NCBI RefSeq assembly: GCF_900091585.1
Contig: NZ_FMHT01000003.1
Coordinates: forward strand, 744,001 to 808,000
DNA: 64,000 nt
Direction: 5' to 3'
DNA from: Micromonospora nigra
GTDB taxonomy: Bacteria > Actinomycetota > Actinomycetes > Mycobacteriales > Micromonosporaceae
Position 1 is the first letter of the stretch, and every line of letters starts with the position of its first letter. Position numbers and translations under genes: made by a program. This document shows positions 17,285-25,160 of the stretch, piece by piece. The notes under the pieces were generated by a model. The model was not told the origin of the DNA. It saw only the letters and a program-made list of their open reading frames with translations, and searched no databases.

Positions 17285-18595
17285 TTACCGGGCGGGTCCG
17301 CCGGCTTGGTGCAGCAGCTTCCGCAGCAACCGGGTGTAGCTGCGGTCCTTGAACAACCACTCGCGGTCCGGTCCGTTGCCCAGGGCCGGGGTGAACGGCC
17401 GGGGCATCAGCCCGTGCGTCAACGGAGAGGCGTCGCCGGCCAGCACCGACCGCAGGTGCCGGGCGACCAACTGGGCCTGGACGTCCAGGGTGGAGAAGGA
17501 GCCCAGGGCGTCGACCAGGCCGATGGCGACCACGTCGTCACGGTCCGGGTGGAACATGTTCAGCCACAACCGGGGCCGCCCCTGCTCGTCGCCGTTGAGT
17601 TGTGCGCGGACGTCGAGGAACGGCAGGCTCACCCGGTAGCCGGTACCCCAGATGACAACGTCCGCCTGGGTCTTCGTACCGTCGGTGAAGGCCACCGTGG
17701 AACCGCTCAGCTCGGTCACCGGGGGCACCACCCGGATGTCGCCGTGCCCGATGTGGTAGGGCACCAGCGAGTTGACGACCGGCTGCCGGGCGTAGAGCCG
17801 GTGGGTGGGTGCGGGCAGCCCGAACGCCTCGGGGGTGCCGGCGAGCTTGCGGATCAGGCGCTCCTCGATCCCGGTCCGCACCCCCTCCGGCAGCCGGGAG
17901 GTCAGCCACTCGGCACCGCCCTTGCTGAGCTGGTCCACCGGCTTGCCCATCAGGTACTTCGGGATGATCTGGTTGCCGGTGCGGACGCTGAGCATGACCT
18001 CGGCGCCGGCGTAGAGCGCGTCGACGGCGATGTCGCAGGCGGTGTTGCCCAGGCCGACCACCACCACCCGCTGACCGGCCAGGAACTCCGGGGTGTCGTA
18101 ACTGGCCGCGTGCATGACTGTGCCGTCGAACCCGTCGTGCGGCACGTCGGGGCAGGCGGGCTCCCAGTGGTGTCCGCTCGCGATCACCAACGCCGCGTAG
18201 TCGACCTCCCGCCCGTCGTCGAAGGCGCATCGCCACCCGCCGCCATCGCGCGGTACCGCCGCGGTGACCTCGCGGCCGAACGTGACGTGTTCCAGCAGCC
18301 CGTGGTGCGCGGTGAACCGGTCGAGGTAGTCGAGCACCTGCCGGTGACCGGGATAGTCGGGGTAGTCCGCCGGCATGGGGAAGTCGGGCAGCGCCGTGCT
18401 GTACTTCGAGGAGATGAGGTGCGCCGAGTGGTAGACACCGCCGTACCGCGGATCGCGCCGCCACAGCCCACCCGCCGCGGCCCGACGCTCCACCACCTCG
18501 ACGGCCAACCCCTCGGCCAGGAGCCGGCGGGTGGCGAGCAGGCCCGCGACGCCCGCTCCGACGACACAGATCGGTTCCCTCGACGCTGCCGGCAC
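17285..18595 (-). CDS. Flavin-containing monooxygenase (group B)
   Basis: 436 residues. FAD motif VVGAGVAGLLA is near residue 11, and the FMO fingerprint FDGTVMHAASY (FxGxxxHxxxY) and NADPH motif GLGNTACDIA lie in the middle. Start is GTG at 18595, placed by GGAGGAGGAC just upstream. Class B enzymes oxygenate soft heteroatoms (N, S, Se, and plausibly As). Beside arsM it could oxidise trivalent methylarsenicals to the pentavalent oxide, or act on a carbonyl as a Baeyer-Villiger enzyme. It is divergent from the aldehyde dehydrogenase gene. Confidence 0.85.
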   Translation of the reverse strand: MPAASREPICVVGAGVAGLLATRRLLAEGLAVEVVERRAAAGGLWRRDPRYGGVYHSAHLISSKYSTALPDFPMPADYPDYPGHRQVLDYLDRFTAHHGLLEHVTFGREVTAAVPRDGGGWRCAFDDGREVDYAALVIASGHHWEPACPDVPHDGFDGTVMHAASYDTPEFLAGQRVVVVGLGNTACDIAVDALYAGAEVMLSVRTGNQIIPKYLMGKPVDQLSKGGAEWLTSRLPEGVRTGIEERLIRKLAGTPEAFGLPAPTHRLYARQPVVNSLVPYHIGHGDIRVVPPVTELSGSTVAFTDGTKTQADVVIWGTGYRVSLPFLDVRAQLNGDEQGRPRLWLNMFHPDRDDVVAIGLVDALGSFSTLDVQAQLVARHLRSVLAGDASPLTHGLMPRPFTPALGNGPDREWLFKDRSYTRLLRKLLHQAGGPAR

Positions 18596-18797
18596 GCGTC
18601 CTCCTCCTCCGTGCGGGATCGATCGACCCAGCAAAGCCGTGGTCGGCCCATCTCGGAGCACTCGACCGGCTACCCCAATCAGCGCGGAACGAGTGCCAAG
18701 TGGCGACGCACGGCCACTGCCCGGCTGTCGGGGTGGCTGGACGCAGGCACCATTCGGTCACCGTCCGACCGGCACCGTCGTGTCAGTGTCGGCGGAC
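18596..18797. promoter_or_regulatory. Divergent promoter region, FMO/arsM versus ALDH/radical SAM operons
   Basis: A 202-base gap lies between divergent starts and must drive both arms of the core arsenic module. It contains the palindromic string GATCGATC (about 18618-18625), similar in part to the GATCGAT found upstream of the PiT gene. No clear ArsR box is visible and no regulator gene is found in the block. Confidence 0.35.
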
Positions 18798-20225
18798 ATG
18801 GAAGCGCCAACACTGGACCACTTCGTCGCGGGCCAGCCCTTCCCCGGGGAGCCCGTCGAGGTGGTCACCCTGCACGACCCGGCGACCGGGCAGCCCTACG
18901 CGACCGCCCCGGTCGGCAGGTCCGCGGAGGTGGACCGGGCCTGCCGCTCCGCTGCCCTGGCGTTTCCCCGGTGGCGGGACACCACACCGGCCGTCCGGCA
19001 ACGCGCCCTGCTGGCCCTGGCCGACGCGATCGAAGGCCGGGCCGAGGAACTGGCGATGGCGGAGGTCCGCAACACCGGCAAACCACGGCGTCAGATGATC
19101 TCCGACGAGTTGCCGTCCGTCGTGGACTGTCTACGGTTCTACGCCGGTGTTCTCCGGCACGGCGAGACGGCCGCCACCGGCGAGTACGTCCCGGACCACA
19201 CCTCGATGCTGCGCCGGGAACCCGTCGGCGTCGTCGCGGCGATCACACCGTGGAACTACCCCCTGATGATGGCGATCTGGAAGGTCGCCCCGGCGCTCGC
19301 CGCCGGAAACACGGTGGTGCTCAAGCCCGCCGAGACCACCCCGGTCACTCCCCTGATGCTGGCCGAGATCGCCGCCGAGGTGCTGCCGCCGGGGGTGCTC
19401 AACGTCGTCTGCGGTGACCGCGAGACCGGGCGGCTGCTGGTCCGGCACCCGATCCCCGCGCTGGTCGCCTTCACCGGGTCGGTGGAAGGGGGCCGGGATG
19501 TCGCGACGGCCGCGGGCAGTGGGCTCAAACGGGTCCATCTGGAACTCGGCGGCAAGGCACCGGTCCTGGTCTTCGACGACGTCGTGCAGGACCCGGACAC
19601 CTGGCGGCGGGTGGTGGGGGCGGCGTTCTTCAACGCCGGGCAGTCCTGCACCGCGGCGACCCGGGTGCTCGCCCCGCGCTCGTGTCACGACGAGGTGGTC
19701 TCACGGCTTGCCGAGGCGGCAGAAGCGACCGAGGTGGGCCCGGACGGCGTCTACGGCGCGCTCAACGGTGCGGAGCAGCTGGCGCGGGTGAGCGCGCTGG
19801 TGGACGGGCGCGGGCCGGGGACCGAGGTGGTCGCCGGGGGCTCGGCGCTGCGCCGCCCCGGGTTCTACTACGCCCCGACGGTGATCGCCGGGGTGCGCCC
19901 CGACGAGGAGCTCGCCACCCGGGAGGTGTTCGGTCCGGTGATCACCGTGGAGGCGGGCACCGACGAGGACGCGCTGGTGGAGCTCGCCAACGCCAGCCGG
20001 TACGGCCTGGCCGCCAGCGTGTGGACGGCCGACCACCGGCGCGCGATGCGACTGGTCCGCCGGCTGGACTACGGCACCGTGTGGATCAACTGCCACTCGG
20101 TGCTGGCCAGCGAGATGCCCCATGGCGGGGTGCGCGACTCGGGGTACGGCGTCGACCTGTCCGGCCACGCGCTGGACGGTTACCAGCGACTCAAGCACGT
20201 CCTGACGGCGCTCGGTCAGAGCTGA
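18798..20225 (+). CDS. Aldehyde dehydrogenase (NAD(P)-dependent)
   Basis: 475 residues, standard ALDH length. Catalytic residues are visible: E249 in LELGGKAP and C284 in FNAGQSCTA; the substrate-anchoring WNYP motif is near 150. Closest in style to betaine-aldehyde/aminobutyraldehyde dehydrogenases. The chosen ATG at 18798 is preceded by a weak GGCGGA; a few upstream GTGs are in frame. In the proposed pathway it would oxidise a dimethylarsinoyl-acetaldehyde released by the class II aldolase to the acid. It leads a four-gene operon with the radical SAM, flavoprotein and nucleosidase genes. Confidence 0.85.
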   Translation: MEAPTLDHFVAGQPFPGEPVEVVTLHDPATGQPYATAPVGRSAEVDRACRSAALAFPRWRDTTPAVRQRALLALADAIEGRAEELAMAEVRNTGKPRRQMISDELPSVVDCLRFYAGVLRHGETAATGEYVPDHTSMLRREPVGVVAAITPWNYPLMMAIWKVAPALAAGNTVVLKPAETTPVTPLMLAEIAAEVLPPGVLNVVCGDRETGRLLVRHPIPALVAFTGSVEGGRDVATAAGSGLKRVHLELGGKAPVLVFDDVVQDPDTWRRVVGAAFFNAGQSCTAATRVLAPRSCHDEVVSRLAEAAEATEVGPDGVYGALNGAEQLARVSALVDGRGPGTEVVAGGSALRRPGFYYAPTVIAGVRPDEELATREVFGPVITVEAGTDEDALVELANASRYGLAASVWTADHRRAMRLVRRLDYGTVWINCHSVLASEMPHGGVRDSGYGVDLSGHALDGYQRLKHVLTALGQS

Positions 20226-20257
20226 GACGTCGCCGACCAGCCAGCGGAGGGAAGACC

Positions 20258-21937
20258 ATGACCAGGATCGCCATCTGTGGGGGTGTGTACTCCAACCCGT
20301 ATGCGCTGCGGGCCTTCGTGGCCGACGCGCGCGCCAAGGGCGCCGACCGGTTGTGGTGCCTCGGCGACTTCGGCGGCTACGGCGCGGAGCCGGAGGAGAT
20401 CTGGACGCTGCTGCGCGGGAACGACATCGAGTGCATCGCGGGCAACTACGAGGTGGCGATCGGACGCGGGGACCCGGACTGCGGCTGCGGCTACCGCGAC
20501 CCCCGCGACAACGAGTACGCGCAGCTCATGTACGACTACACCCGCACCCACACCAGCGCCGGTTACGCGGCCTGGATGCGGTCGCTGCCCACCGAGCGGC
20601 GGGAACGCGTCGACGGCGTGGACGTGCACCTGGTGCACGGCTCGACGCTGCAGCTCAACGACTTCTGGTGGGAGTCGCTGACCGACCAGGAGCACCGGGA
20701 GCGGGTCGCCGCGAGCGGAGCGGACGTCATCTGCTGCACCCACTCCGGCATCCCGTGGACCCGGCGGATCGACGGGACCCTGGTGGTCAACGTCGGCGTG
20801 CTGGGCCGCCCGGCCAACGACGGCCGGCAGGAGGTCTGGTACGCCCTGCTCGACGTCGTCGACGGCGCCGCCGAGGCGACCCTGGTGCCGTTGGCGTACG
20901 ACTGGCGGGCGCACGCCGCATCGATGCGCGCCGCCGGGCTGCCGGAGGCGTTCGTGGAGACGGTGGAGACCGGCTGGTGGACGACCTGCCTGGAGATCGT
21001 GCCGCCACAGGAGCGCAGTCACGGTCGATTCCAGCTCTACCGCAGTGCCCTGCCGGACGAGTTCGGAGCCGCGGAGGTCAGCTGGGCCGACGCGCCGGAT
21101 ACGGTGGACGACGGCCGGCCGGTGGTGGAGTTGTTCGGCACCGCCCTCTTCCCGCCCCGGCTCTGGCTCTACACCAACTTCCACTGCAACCTGAAGTGCT
21201 GGTACTGCTCGGTCGCCTCGCATCCGAAGGCCCGGCCTCGGGAGATCAGCGGGGAGCGCTACCGGGAGCTGGTGGACGAGGCGGTCGCGGAGGGTTTCAC
21301 CGAGCTGTACGTCACCGGGGGTGAGCCTTTCCTGCGCGCGGACGTCGTGGAGCTGCTGGAGTACGCCAGCGAGCGGATCGCCACGGTGGCGTTGACCAAC
21401 GGGCTGCTCTACAAGGGCCGGCGGCGTACCGAACTGGCCCGGCTGGCGCACCGGCCGAACCTGATCCTGCAGACGTCGATCGACGGCGCCCGGGCCGAGA
21501 CCCACGACCGCAACCGGGGCGAGGGCAGCTGGGTGCGGGCGATGGAGGGCATCGAGATCGCCCAGTCACTGGGTATGCCGGTACGGGTCGGGATGACCGA
21601 GACGGCGCAGAACCAGGACGAGGTACCGCTGCTGCGCGAGCTGCTGCGCCAACGGGGGATCGTCGGGGCGAACTTCGCCGTACGGCCGCTGGTGCGGCGC
21701 GGACACTCCGACACCGGCGTGGAGATCGACGACCAGAACACGGTGCCGGAGCTGGCGGTCACCGCCGACGGCTGGCACTGGCACCCTGCCGGTGCCGACC
21801 TGGCCACCAGCCCGGACATGCTGCTCGGCCCGTCGGAGATCTCGATGCGCGAGGCCAAGCGCCGGGCGGTGGAACGTTTCCTGGTGCGACGGCAGTCCGA
21901 CGGGTCGCTGCCGCAGATCTACCACTGCGCCGTCTGA
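20258..21937 (+). CDS. Metallophosphoesterase-radical SAM fusion protein
   Basis: 559 residues with two domains. The N-terminal ~230 residues are a calcineurin-like phosphoesterase: GDFGGYG (36-42), GNYE (62-65), a CTHSG histidine and the NVGVLGRP motif like NPGSVG in YfcE proteins. Residues from about 295 are a radical SAM domain with the [4Fe-4S] motif CNLKCWYC (C310, C314, C317) and TGGEPFLR for SAM binding. By analogy with ArsS, which adds a deoxyadenosyl group to dimethylarsenite, it is the best candidate to build an arsenic-carbon bond to SAM-derived carbon. It is not a close match to the selenocysteine/Cys-rich ArsS family, and transfer of another SAM fragment (as by ArsL) is possible. 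RBS GGAGGGAAG precedes the ATG. Confidence 0.82.
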   Translation: MTRIAICGGVYSNPYALRAFVADARAKGADRLWCLGDFGGYGAEPEEIWTLLRGNDIECIAGNYEVAIGRGDPDCGCGYRDPRDNEYAQLMYDYTRTHTSAGYAAWMRSLPTERRERVDGVDVHLVHGSTLQLNDFWWESLTDQEHRERVAASGADVICCTHSGIPWTRRIDGTLVVNVGVLGRPANDGRQEVWYALLDVVDGAAEATLVPLAYDWRAHAASMRAAGLPEAFVETVETGWWTTCLEIVPPQERSHGRFQLYRSALPDEFGAAEVSWADAPDTVDDGRPVVELFGTALFPPRLWLYTNFHCNLKCWYCSVASHPKARPREISGERYRELVDEAVAEGFTELYVTGGEPFLRADVVELLEYASERIATVALTNGLLYKGRRRTELARLAHRPNLILQTSIDGARAETHDRNRGEGSWVRAMEGIEIAQSLGMPVRVGMTETAQNQDEVPLLRELLRQRGIVGANFAVRPLVRRGHSDTGVEIDDQNTVPELAVTADGWHWHPAGADLATSPDMLLGPSEISMREAKRRAVERFLVRRQSDGSLPQIYHCAV

Positions 21938-21956
21938 TTCCGCGAGGAGGCCGAGC

Positions 21957-23267
21957 ATGAACGTCGACCAGCCGCACGACCTGTCCGCCGCCGAGCCGGG
22001 GGTGGTGGACACCGGCGACGACGCGCCGGCGGGGATGGACCCGGAGGTGGCGCTCGCCGCGGTACGCGCCGGAGTGGCGATCATCGGCGCCGGTCCGGTC
22101 GGGCTTGCCGCCGCGCTCGCCGCCGCCGACGCCGGCTGGCCGTTCACCGTCTACGAGAGCGGCTCGGGCGTGGGCGGCAACGTGCGCCGATGGGGGCACG
22201 TGCGGCTCTTCACGCCGTGGTCGATGAACGTGTCCGAACCGATGGCCCGGCACCTGACGGCGGCCGGGCACCCGGTGCCGGACGACGCCGACACCTGCCC
22301 GACCGGGGCGGAGCTGGTCACCCGGCTACTCGAACCACTCGCCAGCCTGCCCGCCCTGGCCGGGCGGATCGAGCTCGGCACCACCGTCCTGGCTGTCGGC
22401 CGGGAAGGGCTGCTCAAGCACGAAGAGATCGGCACCGACCAGCGGGCGGCACACCCCTTCCGGATACTGGTGCGGCGGGCCGACGGGACGACCGACGTGG
22501 TCCGGGCCGGGCTGGTGATCGACTGCACCGGCAACTACGCCACCCCCAACTCCACGGGCGACGGCGGGGTGCCCGCCCCGGGCGAGGAGGAGGCGGGCGA
22601 CCGGATCGTCCGTCAACTGCCCGACGTCGCGGGTGACCCGGACGGGTGGGCGGGCCGGAGCGTCCTGCTCGTCGGGGCGGGCAAATCCGCTCAGACGGCG
22701 GCCCGTGACCTTGCCGCGCTGACGGCCGCGGCGCCGGACACCCGGGTCCACTGGGCGGTGCGCGGCACGCAGCCGGGCTGGGGGGCGGTGGACGACGACC
22801 CGCTGCCGGAGCGGCAGGCCCTGGTGGAGTCGTCGAACCGGCTGGCGGAGGGTGCCCAACCGGGATTCCAGGTTCTCACGGGCGTCCGGGTGGACGCGTT
22901 CCGACCGGTCGGCGACCGGTTGGGGGTACGTCTCACCGGTGCCGCCGACCTCGAGCTGCAGGTGGACCGGGTCCTCTCGCTGACCGGGCACGTACCGGAC
23001 CCGACGCTGCACCGCCAACTCCAGGTGCACGAGTGCTACGCCACGGCGGCGCCGATCGCACTCGCCGCCGAACTGCTCGGCGAGGAGGCGGGTGACTGCC
23101 TCGCGCAGGCCAGTCACGGGGTGAACGTGCTGCGCAACCCGGAGCCCAACTACTTCATCCTCGGCGCGAAGTCCTACGGCCGGAACTCCCAGTTCCTGCT
23201 CCGGGTCGGCTACGAGCAGGTGGCCGAGGTGGCGGGCGCGTACCCTGCGCCGGCGAGGCTGGGATGA
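21957..23267 (+). CDS. FAD/NAD(P)-binding oxidoreductase (ArsO-like flavoprotein)
   Basis: 436 residues. After a ~35-residue acidic leader comes a FAD-binding Rossmann motif (IIGAGPVGLAAA) and, near residue 240, a second nucleotide fold (LLVGAGKSAQTAA). The layout matches the thioredoxin-reductase/FMO-like flavoproteins often called ArsO-type in arsenic gene clusters. A likely role is NADPH-dependent redox of the arsenic centre or oxidation of the sugar part. It is 19 bases after the radical SAM gene and overlaps the nucleosidase start (ATGA). Identification as a flavoprotein is firm; the substrate is inferred. Confidence 0.78.
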   Translation: MNVDQPHDLSAAEPGVVDTGDDAPAGMDPEVALAAVRAGVAIIGAGPVGLAAALAAADAGWPFTVYESGSGVGGNVRRWGHVRLFTPWSMNVSEPMARHLTAAGHPVPDDADTCPTGAELVTRLLEPLASLPALAGRIELGTTVLAVGREGLLKHEEIGTDQRAAHPFRILVRRADGTTDVVRAGLVIDCTGNYATPNSTGDGGVPAPGEEEAGDRIVRQLPDVAGDPDGWAGRSVLLVGAGKSAQTAARDLAALTAAAPDTRVHWAVRGTQPGWGAVDDDPLPERQALVESSNRLAEGAQPGFQVLTGVRVDAFRPVGDRLGVRLTGAADLELQVDRVLSLTGHVPDPTLHRQLQVHECYATAAPIALAAELLGEEAGDCLAQASHGVNVLRNPEPNYFILGAKSYGRNSQFLLRVGYEQVAEVAGAYPAPARLG

Positions 23268-24049
23268 CCCGACCGGCAGATCCACCGGGTGCGCCACCGA
23301 GAAGCCGGCGAACCATGGACCAGGACTGGTGGACGGTGCTGGGGCTGGCTCCGGCCGAGCTGCCCGCTCTGCTGGTCGTCGAGGGATCGTGGTGGCGGCG
23401 GGACCGGGAACGGCAGCGGTTGGCCCTGCTCGACGAGGTGCGGGAGCTGGCGGCGCCGGACTGGTGGTGGGGCCGCCACCGGGGTGTGCCGGTGGTGTAC
23501 GCCTGCGTGTACGGAGCAGCCCGGACGGTCGAGCCGGTACACGTCCTGGGCCAGCTCGGTACGCCGACGGTGGTGCAGCTCGGCTCCTGCGGCGCGTTGC
23601 TTCCCGGGCTGGCACCGGGTCACCTGGTCGTACCGTCCCGGGTGCTGGTGGCGGAGGGTGCCTCCACCTTCTACGGTGGCTGGCACGCCGCCGTGCCGAC
23701 GCTGGACCTGGCCGGGCGGCTCGCCAGAGTGGCGACGGCTGCCGGGCACACCCTCCACCGCGGGACCACGGTCAGCACCGAGGTGTTGCTGCGCCAGCCG
23801 ATCGAACTCGTCGAAGGATGGGTGCGCCGGGGCGCCGTCGCGGTTGACATGGAGTCCTCGGCCACCCTCAACGCCGCCCGCTGGTGCGGCATGCGCGCGG
23901 CGGCGCTGCTGCACGTCTGGGACGACGTGGTCGGCGGACGGTCGTGGACGCAGCCGCTGCCGCCGCGTGAGGCGGCCCGCCGCGAGGCCGCCGAGCAGGC
24001 CCAGTTCGCGCTGGCCCTGGAAGCCGCCCTGGGCACCGCGTCGCGCTGA
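23264..24049 (+). CDS. Nucleosidase/nucleoside phosphorylase (PNP_UDP_1 family)
   Basis: 261 residues. The family core is visible as VVQLGSCGALLPG (phosphate or substrate loop, about 104-116) and AVDMESSATLNAA (ribose-binding Met-Glu, about 196-208). Members include MTA/SAH nucleosidase, purine nucleoside phosphorylase and uridine phosphorylase. Directly after a radical SAM gene it is well placed to remove adenine from a 5'-arseno-5'-deoxyadenosine, giving a free 5-arseno-ribose or its 1-phosphate. It shares its translation start with the previous stop. Its last codons lie in the first unit of a 20-base tandem repeat. Confidence 0.82.
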   Translation: MTRPADPPGAPPRSRRTMDQDWWTVLGLAPAELPALLVVEGSWWRRDRERQRLALLDEVRELAAPDWWWGRHRGVPVVYACVYGAARTVEPVHVLGQLGTPTVVQLGSCGALLPGLAPGHLVVPSRVLVAEGASTFYGGWHAAVPTLDLAGRLARVATAAGHTLHRGTTVSTEVLLRQPIELVEGWVRRGAVAVDMESSATLNAARWCGMRAAALLHVWDDVVGGRSWTQPLPPREAARREAAEQAQFALALEAALGTASR

Positions 24050-24143
24050 CCGGTCGGCCGTCGCGCTGACCGGTCGGCCGTCGCGCTGACCGGTCGGCCG
24101 TCGCGCTGACCGGTCGGCCGTCGCGCTGACCGGTCGGCCGTCG
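24041..24143. repeat. Five tandem copies of a 20-base repeat between convergent operons
   Basis: The unit TCGCGCTGACCGGTCGGCCG is repeated perfectly five times from 24041 to 24140, plus a partial TCG. It contains the palindromes GACCGGTC and CGGCCG, so the RNA can fold repeatedly. The first copy includes the stop codon of the nucleosidase gene. The last copy ends 4-7 bases before the stop of the convergent dehydrogenase gene. It may act as a bidirectional terminator. Confidence 0.92.
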
Positions 24144-24146
24144 GGA

Positions 24147-25160
24147 TCAGTCCCGGGGGCCCGGTCGTGACCCGGTGCTCCACAGCTCGTCGACGTTGAC
24201 GCAGTGCACGGGCCGTCGTCCCTGTGCCAGCCGAGCGAGGTCGGCGCAGATCAGCTCCGCGTGGTGCGCGGCGACGTCGGTGGCCGCGCCGGCGAGATGG
24301 GGAGTCAGCAACAGCCGGTCACAGCGCAGCAGCGGACTGTCCGGCGGGAGCGGTTCGGTGCCGAACACGTCGAGGGCGGCGCCGGCGAGCGCCCCGGACT
24401 CCACGGCGGCCAGCAGCGCGGCCTCGTCGACCATGCCGCCACCCGCCGTGTTGATGAGGTAGCTGCCCGGCTTCATCAACGCCAACGCCGCCGCGTCGAT
24501 CAGGTTGGCCGTCTCCGGCGACCGGGTGCAGTGCAGGCTCACCACGTCGGCGGTCGCCAGCAGGGTGGGCAGGGTGACGCCGGTGCCGTCGGGTTCGGCG
24601 AGCCGGAACGGGTCGTGGTGGATCACCCGCATGCCGAAGCCGTCCCTCGCCCGGGCCGCCACGCGTCGACCGATCGCGCCGTAACCAATCAGCCCGAGCG
24701 TCCGGCCGGCCAGTTCCGGGCCGCGGAAGTGCAGGTAGGGCAGGTCGTCACCGACCAGCCAGCCGACGTCACGCAGGTGCCGCTCGGCCGCCGGGATCCG
24801 CCGCAGCCCGCAGATCAGCACGCCGATGACGAAATCGGCGACCGAGTCGGCGTTGCGCCCGGGGGCGGACAGCACCGGTAGGTTCCGGTCGGTGCATGCG
24901 GCGACGTCCACGTTGGTGGGGGTGCCCCGGGCGGTGCACACCACCCGCAGGTCGGGCAGCGCGGCCAGCAGCCCGGCGTCGACCCGTTCCACCTCGACCA
25001 CGAGGACGCTCGCCCCCGCCGCCTCGGCGGCCAGCCGGTCCGCCGTGAGCACCTGCCCGGTCTGCCCCCAGCCGCCGGTCCGGGCCTGGTAGCCCAGGTC
25101 GGCCAGGGACGACACGGCGGCCTGCGGCCACTCGGCGGTGACGTACGCGATGGGGGTCAT
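24147..25160 (-). CDS. D-2-hydroxyacid dehydrogenase family protein with replaced catalytic Arg
   Basis: 337 residues. NAD motif GLIGYGAIGRRVA is near 155-167. The family Glu (VFGTEPLPP) and His (LLTPHLAGA) are kept. The arginine normally found in the NTxRG motif is glycine here (LINTAGGG, position 240), so the substrate carboxylate is not held in the usual way. It is the last gene of a five-gene leftward operon with the kinase, aldolase, alcohol dehydrogenase and isomerase. It may reduce a non-acid carbonyl or be inactive. ATG overlaps the previous stop, with RBS GGAGGAACG. Confidence 0.8.
   Translation of the reverse strand: MTPIAYVTAEWPQAAVSSLADLGYQARTGGWGQTGQVLTADRLAAEAAGASVLVVEVERVDAGLLAALPDLRVVCTARGTPTNVDVAACTDRNLPVLSAPGRNADSVADFVIGVLICGLRRIPAAERHLRDVGWLVGDDLPYLHFRGPELAGRTLGLIGYGAIGRRVAARARDGFGMRVIHHDPFRLAEPDGTGVTLPTLLATADVVSLHCTRSPETANLIDAAALALMKPGSYLINTAGGGMVDEAALLAAVESGALAGAALDVFGTEPLPPDSPLLRCDRLLLTPHLAGAATDVAAHHAELICADLARLAQGRRPVHCVNVDELWSTGSRPGPRD

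Noticed and set aside
24041..24143. Possible CRISPR array
   Set aside because: The repeat units are directly adjacent with no spacers, and no cas genes are nearby; it is a simple tandem repeat.
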